The notes under the pieces were generated by a model. It searched no databases. It worked only from the letters and a program-made list of their open reading frames with translations, and was not told the DNA's origin. From Zygaena filipendulae (taxonomy: Eukaryota; Arthropoda; Insecta; Lepidoptera; Zygaenidae), in contig OU015660.1 in the NCBI GenBank assembly GCA_907165275.2, positions 7,380,501 through 7,444,500 of the forward strand: a stretch of 64,000 nucleotides of DNA, in the 5' to 3' direction. Position 1 is the stretch's first letter. Each line of letters starts with the position of its first letter. The translations under genes were made by a program, and so were the position numbers. This document shows positions 22,301-34,300 of this stretch, one piece after another.

Positions 22301-25300
22301 GTCCCGGGACCAGCCAGGAAACTAGATCTTTGGAGAATAGACTGAAGGAATCGGGTGAATCTCTTGTTCGGGCAAACTTATTTTTTTTGAGCTATCAACC
22401 AGTAGGTACGTTGGCGTAGTTTAGGTCTTGGAACAAGTACGGATAGCTCAATCCTATAGAGATCGGTCTAGATGGCGAAACAACATTAGTGCAAGATCTC
22501 TGGGAAGATAGCTTCCCGTTCTATCTTTGGATATCAGAAATTACCCCAGTATAGTCTATCTATATACGTATTCCTACTGAGGTTAAACTGTACTCTCGGT
22601 AAAAAATTTCATAATTATCTTCTGAGATACCTACATAGTTAATTTAAGAAAAGAGTAATTCCATGTCTTGGGATTCCGTCTCTGTGTGCGATGAGAGATA
22701 ATTATAATTAATTACAGATTATGTACTATCCATTTATTTACAAATGCAACCTATGTTAAATGCCTGTTTATTTTAGGTACTTACAGGAGCAGTACCTATA
22801 CTTATATCTATATGAATTTTTTATATTACCAAAACGCTTGTCACAATTGTTTAACTTTTGTTGTCAATAAAGTTAAACAATTGTGACAAGTGTTATGGTT
22901 ATTTACCTTCCTTAATACGGGAGTGAAACTAGCACCTTTAAAGTGATATATCATATTTACAAATAACTACAGAAATAAGCGAAAACCAAAACTTTCCTGA
23001 ATAAAAAAAATACCTGCATGCATTAATGTAGCCTTATTTATGAGACAGCAAAATTCACTTTAATTGTTTACCTTCCGCAGGTTAAATATAAAACGTGGAA
23101 AAAATTCACAAATTTCGTTTCGCTTTACTCGAACCCAATTTTAATTGGTGAGGGCTCGAATATCAAATTAGTTTTCATTTGTTGTATACCTACAGAATAC
23201 CAAAAGAACATTAATTTGAGGATATTTCGAAAATTGGTTTTCCGGGAGACTGGCTACATTGTTAATCATATCGCTAATAGACAAAGACAAATGACATTTA
23301 AATAAATAACTAATCGGTCTGATATTAATCACAAGTCGAGTGATTCTCCCACCATTAATTGCAATCTTTATTTAAGGTATCCCTCCAGGTATTTCTGTAA
23401 TTACTTTTTAAGATAAATGTTACGGACGCGGATGTATACGGATTTCCCAAACGTAATCCTTAATAAAATTTTCACGAATGAATTAACTGCCATAAATGTT
23501 TAGCTGAGCACGGTGTTTAAGTAATCTAAGAGTTATTTGTATGTGGTGTGTTTTTTCCTTTTTTTTTTTGCTTTATTCATTCAGAATTCGTATTCGTTCG
23601 AGCGCGAAAAAAATATTCCGTCGCTGCCAGAGTTGAAGCTGCGACGTGGTGAGCACAGTTTTCTCGTTTTACGGAAATATCGTCCATTTTGAAATCGCTT
23701 TCGAGTATAAAATCTTTTATTATGAGAACACGGTTCATTTAATGCGGCATTAAGTGAATTTGTCGAACAACGTATTTAAAAAAGTGAACGGGTAAAAAGG
23801 CTGTGAAATGAAGAGAGTGGGGGAAGATTATGAGATGTTGCTAACATATTATAGGAATTGTGTTCAAGTTGCATTTAACATGTTCACTGAGTGTAAAATA
23901 ATAACAGTTTGATGGGAAATTAAATTTGTTTGTTGACAGGAACTATAAGAGGCTAGTGAGCACACACTAAATAATGTCTATAGTTCTGCCAAAGCCCAAA
24001 TACTACGAACTACCTATATGCAAATACTTTTAAACATAATATAAACTTGTTTAAGCTTAGGTATCCTATTTGAGGATGGAACGCTTTGTATGACGCTTTT
24101 ACTACATTAAATATTCACATAATATGACTGTGTAGGTATTAAGTAGTAAATAATCTAAGACCTATGAGATATTTTGAGTTCAAGCATTTAATTTTATGTT
24201 AGTAACACTTTTTCAATTAATAATTCTGTTTTATAAATAAATCTGTTTTATTTTACTCATATACTATTATAATTTCACTGACTCGCAACAATAAAGTTAA
24301 CGATATTAGGTAATATACTAATTAACGTTACGTTAGTCTACAGCAGTCAATGATGCTACGAGTAATACAATACATCAAATTTTCATTTAGGTAAATCCAC
24401 AGTTTGCTTTACATAAGCGACATGTCGATACCGTTCGGTTGACTGATTCAAATAGCCGAGTAATTAAGAGATTTGAAGGCAAAAGCGGACACGAACGAAC
24501 TGCACGGCATATAACGAGACAGCAAGCGGCCAGTATAAATTAGAGAGAAACGAAGCGCAAAACTGGAAAGCTTGAATGGAGTGAGCGGCAGCGGAGGCGT
24601 GGGTAGGAGTGGAAGCGATAGCGGTTTGTTAACCCTGATTACAAACCACTTTCTGTAGCCAGACGCAAGAGATAAAATTATTAGTTCATTTCTTACTTAT
24701 GTTACAAAAAACATAAAAATAAGTAACTAAGTCAAAAGCTTTCAAAATGTCAGTACTGAAAGGACGAAATGAGTTACGAGTCACGACAAAATAAATCTAA
24801 CAAATACTAACAAAAATACAAATCTTTCCTCTTTTTGTTTGTTACGATTTAGTTTAAATAGTACTAGGCCGATTTCAGAAATTCTTTTACCATTAGAATG
24901 CTACATTATCCCTGAGTAAAATAAGATATAGGTAATATTATAACCCCGAATTCCTGCTAGAACACCGAAATTGGTGCGGGTGAAACCGCGGAGAATAGCT
25001 AGTAGTACATAAAGATAGATAGATAGGTGCATCCAAATTAGGCAAAAAACACGAGAAACCGATAGTACGATACCTATTTTAACTTGTATAAGTTGTAAAA
25101 TAAAAGTTAATGATAAAAAAAAATTAAAATACACAATTACTTATTTGCTTTTTTAAGGATACATGCTTTAAACCTGCATTTGACGTTTTCTTAATCTAAA
25201 AACGAAACCAGTTCCAGCAACGTGATCAAAATATCAATTGTAAATTATTTTACAAAACCGGAAAAATGTTTCGACATTTTTTATATTCAATTTGCAAATG

Positions 25301-28300
25301 AAACCACAGTTAAGTAAAAATTGGAATCTTATGAATCATTTCTAAGAAGGAACAATTAATGTATTAGGTATAATGTTATTTTTTTATTATTCTGTGACTA
25401 CCAGTGACCACATCTCAAATTCGAACTTTTTTATTTCGTTTTCAGCGTCATAACTTGGTATGTAGGTATTTAGTCTGACCGTAAATTAAAATGGAATTTA
25501 ACGACGTGAGATGTAAACGTGACTTCTAGAGACACGCGTCATCGTGCCACAAGTACGTAAAGCACCAGAAGAGCTTTTGTTGAATTACACCACGAAGGGA
25601 AAGATAAGCAGAGAGTGAACTCACTCGTGATTATTCATTTTGACAATATAATCTAAGGAGTGTGGCTTTTACACATTTTCCCGCTCCGTTTATTATCTGT
25701 GGAGTGACAACTTTATGACAAAAAATGTTGAAGAGTCGCACAGCGAGAATAAAAGCAAGGTTGATCCTTCGAGTAATGGGGCATACGAGTAAGAGATTGT
25801 CACAGATTGCTATGTGACGGGTTAAATGTTATAATTTAACTTTTAACTCACTCCAGCTCGGTAATCTCTGCAGATTTGTAATATTAGGGTTCGTTTTTTT
25901 TTCACAGATAACATCGAAGAAAATTATGTTAGTCTTAAATTCATAGTAAAAGTTGCGTAAATATCGTAAGTCACTGATTCTGAACTGCTTATCTAACAAA
26001 CAGCATATTAAATGAATATTTAAAATTATAAGAGTAGTGTTACGTGCTAGGGTTCTTTATTCGGAGATTAACACTAACTTTACAAAAACACTAGGTCTAG
26101 GGTTCCTAGGTATAGGTATCGCAACACTGAAACACTAAACGACTGATCTCGAAGTCCAATAGTCTCGCCAAGGTCGCAGGTAGTCGCAGGTATCGCTCAA
26201 GATTCACTCGTAGTTATCGCTTCGAAAGCTCAAACTGAACTGCCCGTCCGGTTCGGTTGCGCCGTTTATATACCCAACCGAACGGGGCTCTAGAATGTTC
26301 GAGTCCGATGTGTTTTACTAGCCACTCGGCCGAACGTTTCTAGAATAGAACTTCTATCGAATTCGCTACTCCAATGTGTTTGCTTTACATTGCGTGTTTT
26401 GTATGCATTGCGCGTTTTGCATACATTGCGCGCTATTAATCTAGCTCGACCGCGACACTGCCCCTTTCTTAGAGATGCTCGTCCCGAGCGTCATTATTGC
26501 TGCCTTGATAACGTGCTAAGCGGTCGATGTGTACTATTTTGAAAGCTCCCCTTGGTTGACGTTGAATCCGATACGTCACGTCATTCATCCGGGTAACAAC
26601 CTTGTACGGGCCTTCCCATCGAGTCTGTAATTTCGGAGATTTTCCCTTTCGACGGATAGGATTGTGTAGCCATACAAGTGATCCCTCCTCAAAACCACTT
26701 GTATTCGCCCTCCGGTCATATCTCGTCTTCATGTTCTCGCTTGACTGCAAACCATGCTCTCGAACCAAAGCATAGACGTCCTGCATCTTCTCCCGTAGAT
26801 CGGAGACGTAGTCCTGCATCGATTGGGGGTCATCCGGAGGTCCGCCTGTAAGTAAATCCACTGGTAGCCGTAGTTCTCTACCGAAATTCACATACGCTGG
26901 GGTCGCCTTCGTGCTCTCATGCTCAGATGTTCTGTAGGCGAGTAGGAACAGCGGTATGAATTTGTCCCAATCCCTCTGGTGTTTATCAACCAGTTTCGCC
27001 AAATTCCTCTCTAGCGTCTGGTTAAACCTCTCCACCATGCCGTCGGACTGAGGGTGATATGGCGTGGTCCTCGTCTTGTGCATTCCCAAGATTTTGCACA
27101 TTTCCTGGAATAGCTGGGATTCGAAGTTCCTTCCTTGATCTGAGTGGATTTCCAAGGGTACACCGAATCGACATATCACTTCCTCAACCAACTTTGAGGC
27201 TACTGTCGCGGCTTCCTGATTAGGTATGGCGAACACTTCCGGCCACTTGGTGAAATAATCCATGACGACCAAGAAGTACTTGTTCCCTGACTCGGTCACC
27301 GGAAAAGGTCCAGCCACGTCAACAGCAATTCTTTCCCAGGGTGCACCAACATTATAGAGTTGGAGGTTTCCGCGGGTCCTAGTTGACGGACCTTTGACTG
27401 CAGCACAAGTGGTACATTTGCGGCACCATTCCTGCACATCCTCTCGACAATGAAGCCAGTAGAACCTTTCCCTTACTTTTGTTAATGTTCTCTTCACGCA
27501 TCTGTTGCATTCCCTTATTAATGCTTGCCATCATTTCCACCAAGCTACATATATCTAAAGCGGGTGCATCCGCTGCTCGCATAGTTGTAGCCTGGACGTG
27601 GCTGGTGGGCGTGGCCAGGTGGGCGGAGCTAGTGGGCGGGGCTTCGACAGTGGGCGTAGTCTGGTGGGCGGGGCTAGTGGTAGGCGTGACCAAGTGGGCG
27701 GGGCCGAGGGGCGTGGCCTGTGACCCGATGGGCGGAGCCTCAGTGATGGGCGGGGCCAAGTGGGCGTGGTCTGTGGGCGTGGTCAGGTTGGTGGGCGTGG
27801 CATCGGTAGTGGGCGGGGCCTGGTGGGTGGGGCCAGTAGGTGGAGCCCGATGGCCAGTCAGCGTGGCCTGGCGGGCTGCAGGCGTAGCCCCCGCAGTACG
27901 TTGTGCCCTCGTCCTGACACCTTCCTCAGCGATGTCTTCTCTCGGAGTTAGTGGCATCTCCAAATTTCACTTCCGACACCAAATTGTTACGTGCTAGGGT
28001 TCTTTATTCGGAGATTAACACTAACTTTACAAAAACACTAGGTCTAGGGTTCCTAGGTATAGGTATCGCAACACTGAAACACTAAACGACTGATCTCGAA
28101 GTCCAATAGTCTCGCCAAGGTCGCAGGTAGTCGCAGGTATCGCTCAAGATTCACTCGTAGTTATCGCTTCGAAAGCTCAAACTGAACTGCCCGTCCGGTT
28201 CGGTTGCGCCGTTTATATACCCAACCGAACGGGGCTCTAGAATGTTCGAGTCCGATGTGTTTTACTAGCCACTCGGCCGAACGTTTCTAGAATAGAACTT

Positions 28301-31300
28301 CTATCGAATTCGCTACTCCAATGTGTTTGCTTTACATTGCGTGTTTTGTATGCATTGCGCGTTTTGCATACATTGCGCGCTATTAATCTAGCTCGACCGC
28401 GACAGTAGTATAAAATCGCGTGAAGTTTTACGAAATTTGCACACGAGTATTTTTTTGGCAAGTTTATTTATGATTGACGATTTCTTTCTGTCTGTAATAT
28501 AATATTTTTTTTTAGCACACACTTGGTAGGTATAGGTATAAAATTAAATGTTTAATATGTTAAGAGTAGAAAGAGATAAATTACGGTGACCGAAATTCTA
28601 CAGGGTGAGGATCTGGAAAAAAAAGTACAAGGATACGATTACAGGGAAAACTATCCTACACAAAAGCTCCATTCGATAAGTAGAAATACGGATGGTATTA
28701 AAATATATTATGTTAATAAGATTTACGTATTCATTCAGCACTGCTGCATAAAACATTGTACCTGCCGTAACCGAAACCTCGCATATAAAATATTATTGTT
28801 CGAAATCCGAGCACGGGGCGATGTATCTCTGATCTTATCACACCGGTCTCGGCTGTCGGCGAGCGCTGGTTATGACATTATTAAACTAGACCGTACGGAA
28901 CCGTCGATGCTAAAAAATACGTGATCGCTTTCAGCAATTTTTCGCCGTGGCTAGAGATGGGAACGCCCTCCGCAAATTTATGACCGGTACTGACAGGCGC
29001 GAATAAATTATGTTAATGAACACTTTGAAAGCGCATCCGTTGATTCTCCCGATTGGACGGAGGCGCTTTATGGTAAATTTGCATAATAACCGGGCGCACA
29101 GTAGCAACTTTGCGGTTCAATGCTGACACGCTGCGCTTTTATTGCTAGACCTTACAATCATAATAATCTTTGATATTTTTAATGCGAATGTGAGTTTATT
29201 TGTTTGTTTGTTTGGCACCCTTTCACGCCTTAACTACCCAACCGATCATCATGAAATGTTGCCTACACGTTGCCTAATAAATCGTTTTAGCATATTTTTT
29301 ATTGATAATAAAACAATCTGAATAGATGTACCTATACCTGCCAAAGATGTAGGTACTATTATATGTTATTATTAAAAAAAACGATTAAATCTCACATACC
29401 TACCTAACTCCCCTATTTGTGTGTTAACGATGTTATTTCTTTCTATTTGAAAGGTATACACATTTTATACAAACATAATATCCAAAAATACAACCCACAA
29501 GAGAAATCCATTAGGTTCCTGTGTGTCCATAAATACCCTTCATGTGATCCCTTCTATAAAAATAATATAGTAATATGTAATTTAGGTGTTTACCGAGTTT
29601 TTATTTATAAAAGCGTTTGCGGCTGAGTTCATTAATATGGGGCAGAAGGCAAAGAAAAGGTAGACCGAACTTGATGCGGATAATATTGTTATTAGTAAGT
29701 GCGTCACTGACCCAAGCGGATGGGTGGTGAAAATGAGTCGAAATTAGAAAGTAAATGGACCGTTTTTCAACGGTGAATTACGAAGGAGAGACATCTTGTT
29801 AAATTGATTTATGTAGAGTTCCCGCTTCTAGTGGGAGTTGATGATTAGTTTATTCATTCCTTGATTTTTAAAGCTACGTAGATATTTGTAGCAAAGTCAG
29901 GTACGATCTGGTTATTAAAAGAGTTATCAATTTGAAGCTTAAATTCAAAAGGGTATAAAGGTTTTTTTTGCTTGGTTGCTTATTATAGGTATACTTTGCA
30001 AATATTAATTGATGTGACTCAGTAAATTACTTGTATAAAATGTGATTTTGCGTTAAAAATCATAGACTAGGAAAGTTGTACCTATGTACTTATTGTACAT
30101 GTATATATAACAGCGGTATACTGGGCCGGGAAAGATGTATGGATGTCGCATGTGCAACTTGGAAAATATAAAATAAATTATATTTAAGACGACCAAATCG
30201 GCGCAGTGGTTAGGTACCATGCCTCTCCGCTAGTCAAGAGGTCTCGGGTTCGATTTCTGGTGGGGGTGGAGTTTGTTTGATGAATACCTACTAGGTTACA
30301 CTTTTCAATCTGGGTGGATGCATATGTCTCTAATGTGTATACTGTATAATATACAATATATTGTAATAACAATTATGTAGTGTACACACCACTTTTTATA
30401 CAAGCTTTTAACTTAGTGTTTTAGTTTAGTGTATTAGTATTATTTTATGACTTCTATTCATTATATACTCGTTAGACATACACATATTTGTTTGCTTGTT
30501 ACTCTGTAGACGACTGTTACATATTGTGCCTATGTACTTAGTTACACACAATTGTGTATTAACTAACGGTTGTTATGCAAATGTAAACCCCCAATACGAC
30601 ATCAGTTCCGTATTCGCAACTTATACGAATCGTGTTCCCGTGATTGACGTAAACTATAAGTTATTACTTACCTTACAATATTACATTCCTGTCACGTCCC
30701 ATGGATAGGCACCGTAATACTAACACGTCTTGTTGAATGCGAGTAGGTAAGGTGAGTAATATATGTACCTACGCTGCATAGTACACGCTGATATAAGAGA
30801 GTATACATTTTTTAACATTGTAGTAAAACTTTTTAGATTTACATGCCCCTATAAAAAGTGGCGACGATAGATAAACACGAAAATTCGTGAACTCATACAT
30901 ACGGCAAAACGATCACACACTAAACTGTATAAATAAAAAAAAAAACTGTAGTATATATTATATCTATTTCACAGGTTTCTTATATTTATTATTGTGTCTC
31001 TGATTGTGTATCTTTGGTAGGTATTTAGAATATCAATGTTTTGTTATTAATATTCACATACTATATCTATACCTTTGAGAACTCTTTGTTGTACCAGGAT
31101 AGATCAAATTTTACGTGGATATATGACTACCTGTTCCATTCCTTGAATGTCCACTATAATAAATAATCAGACAATGTAACTCACGTCTGAATACACATAT
31201 TATGAGGTAAACAAATATGGCGCATAACCCTTGTTCCGGCCGTTATGATTTCTAAGAATTAACTTTCACCGCAAACTGCGTTAAGGAACTTCGTTCCAAA

Positions 31301-34300
31301 AAAAGGTGGAGAGGATAAAAACAATCTCACTCATTTCGTGCAGAGTCTGCTAATTGGATTTAGTATCTATATAACTTTCTACGAATTTTGTATTATGAAA
31401 TAAAGGTTAATTTATATAGTATATTTTCAAAACAAAGGCAATAAAAATAAAATTCAACACTTTATTGTTAGATGCTTAAAATATTTTCAAATAAACGACG
31501 AAGGGGTTAAAAGCGGATAAGTGTTTAGTTAATTCATTAAGTCCATGGTACGTACGTAGGTACTTACCTATTTCGCTCGCCGGGCCGCGCCACCGAGTTG
31601 AGACGTTAATTAAAACACTTTGCTCAACTTTTAGTACTGAATTTCCGAAGTACAGTAATCAACTTAATAGCTCAATCAAAGATCAAAACAACCCTTTTAC
31701 AATAAAATATTTCTTATTTACAACGCTACGTTAGTACCAGATTGTTGCTGATAAGTAAATTCATTTAGTGAACATAATTGTGTTTATTTGTTTTAGACTA
31801 GCTGGGTTCGCCTCTGCGTTCGCGTGATTCTGATGGCTGGACTAGACGTATTTATGCGTCATGCGTAATGTTATCCAGTTTCGTCGCAACAAAAGAACTA
31901 CGGGGGAAACGTGGCTAGGACGTAACGTTCATCGTCGTTGTAGCTGTTCCCTGCGGTTTTGCGGAACCCGTGTTAATTTAGGAATTTCATGAAACCCTTT
32001 CTTAGCCAACGTTTCCCACCTATAAAAACCTACCAGTAAAATTTCAGCTTCATAGGTGAAGAAGTTTTCAAAATTTCGTGTTTAATCAGAGATTGACCTT
32101 TGCGATTTAGACTTATTTATTTCTTTTTGGAAAATTGTTATTTATTTATTATTGGTAACCAGCTGTACCGCGTGGTTTCACCCACGGTAATTTCGGAGTT
32201 CCCGCAGGAATTCCGGGATAAAAAGTACCCTATGTCCTTCTCTATACCCCTGACAACGTGCATACCAAATTTCATCCAAATCTGTTCGGCCGTTTTTGCG
32301 TGATTGAGTAACAAACATCCAAACATCCACACTTTCACATTTATAATATTAGTAGGATTATTGTAAGTACAAAAAGCAAGGGCCTGACTGGGCTCAATTG
32401 CACCAGGTTTAACTTATGGCAGTGCGCCTGGGATGCCGATTTAGAGACGGTTGTATGTAAAGATTTATTATTAAGCATATCTGTTCCTCGAGGGATGCCC
32501 TCGGTAATAGTTTATTACAGGAGAAATTATCTTATTTCCACAGTTCTAAGTCGCTAATTCCAGTTTTAGCAATTTGGATACTTTTATATACTTGTAGTTG
32601 AATATTGAAACGCTATGAAGAACATCTCAAACACTTGAGAGCCCAAAAAAACATAGGTATGACTTTACCTTTTCATCAGTAATAGGTGCTTTATAGCGCT
32701 TGCGTCTTCATAGTCGGTTTCATTTAGATTATAGATAGGTATATAGACAGACACAAAGTGTTTCTAAAACACTTTATAGCAATTACCTAGTTGTAGATAT
32801 TATTGCGTGCAGTTAGCGTATGTAGATACAAATGCGCTGAGCGCGTGCTCTTTGCTTCAGAGTAGCTGTTTTTAATCTAAATTTAACGCTCGGCGAGCGG
32901 TAGTTGTACGCCGCCCATTATTACTGCAACCACTATTCTCTATTTGTAGTCGGTGAAGCTTATAACAGCTCCGGTCGAAGCTATAGGGATGTACACAGCA
33001 CAAGTAACATATTGTTTTATCGATAATGAGGATGGACATATTTTATAATAAGGGTCCGTTATAATAGACTTTTTATTTCATAGTGTATTAGACTTGTATA
33101 AACGTATATTTTGGATGTTAAATGGAACTTTAACCAAAGGTTGAAAATACACCGCTCTTTGAATATTTCATAAAATTGTAGAGACGCCTGGCACGACCAA
33201 CGACTTACTTAACTTGGTCGCTATTTCTATAGTATTACTCTAGTTATAGTAATCACTATATTATTTGCATATATTTATACCTTTTCACATAAAAGTTTAC
33301 ATAAATATATCGAAAAAATATAATATTGCGTTGGCAGAGTTATAATGTGGATCATTTCTGTCGCAAGAATTAAATTCAGTTTGATTCTCTCAATAGTGGA
33401 TTTTTAATTCGTGTTGTATCTATTCCATATAATTACGATTGCATAACAACCATTATCAAAGTTGTTAAAGCAAAAATAAAAAAAAATTAACCATTTTTTT
33501 TCAAGCACTAGGCACTGGGTACAATGACTTGTCTTTAATAAACAGCGATATTTTTCTTGGGGACGTCAAAGAAACCGGCGTCGGCTAACTTTAATTATTA
33601 TTGGTATACCGCTATACTGTTTATGCTGTTAAAATTAACTGAATTGTGTTCTGCCATATTATACCCAAGCAATAATCTATTATATTTCAAAGTTTTCAAA
33701 CCCATATTCAGAAAATATTTCTTAAAAAAAGCAATATACATGATTCTTAGTAAATATTACAATAGGAAAACAACAAATTGCTAATATTATAAATGCAATT
33801 GAATCTACAAAGAATACCATTAATGAGAAAATACAGAAAAAAAAAACATAATTGATGTAAAATAAATAAACTGTAAGTATAAACTAAATAATTAAAATTG
33901 AACTTCCTAAAGTCCGGACGTATTTTCAGAGGAAAATGGCAATTATAGCCTTATTGCAGTGGTAATTTTGGAACTGCCGAGCAAGGCGCCATGTTAAGAC
34001 TGTCAAAAGATACAACTTCCAGATCATTAGGTATGAAGAACCTGAATTAGTGTGTAGTTTCAATAATAGATGATATTGATGGTAAATATTTCACGAAATA
34101 ATAATAATAATAGATATCTACTATTTGTGTATGAAATGGTGGTAACAGGAAACATAAATAAATACAGTAATAATAGCTATGCAACTCAAATTTTTTCATC
34201 AGATCGATCCAAGTTTTATCGCGTTTGGACGAACGCGGTATTAGAAAAAGAACGCGATAAAAACCAAGAAACATTAATTTTATTAAATATATACTTAGTC

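Larger units (their letters stand above)
26038..28404 (-). mobile_element. Ty3/gypsy LTR retrotransposon, internally deleted, very young
   Basis: Two 420-bp LTRs (TG...CA) flank 1.5 kb of internal sequence, with the 4-bp target duplication GTAG at 26034-26037 and 28405-28408. Read on the minus strand the order is LTR, primer-binding site, start of gag, a deletion joint, integrase from the middle of its zinc-binding region to its end, polypurine tract, LTR. Protease, reverse transcriptase and RNase H are missing. By eye the LTRs are identical over their whole length, so insertion is recent and must have used proteins from a complete relative. It lies in giant intron 4 in the same orientation as the host gene. 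Confidence 0.95.

Noticed and set aside
27479..27997. 172-codon plus-strand frame, Gly/Val/Trp-rich
   Set aside because: It is the antisense of the Thr/Pro-rich gag repeat region of the Ty3 element.
28586..28924. 112-codon plus-strand frame
   Set aside because: No ATG-context, domain or splice logic; part of it overlaps a noncoding module shared with 13.1 kb that is not conserved in frame.
32100..32338. Open frames on both strands, also seen at 2308, 48660 and 55257
   Set aside because: They are translations of SINE-like copies (for example ending in GCHVVRG-type peptides) and recur only because the repeat recurs.
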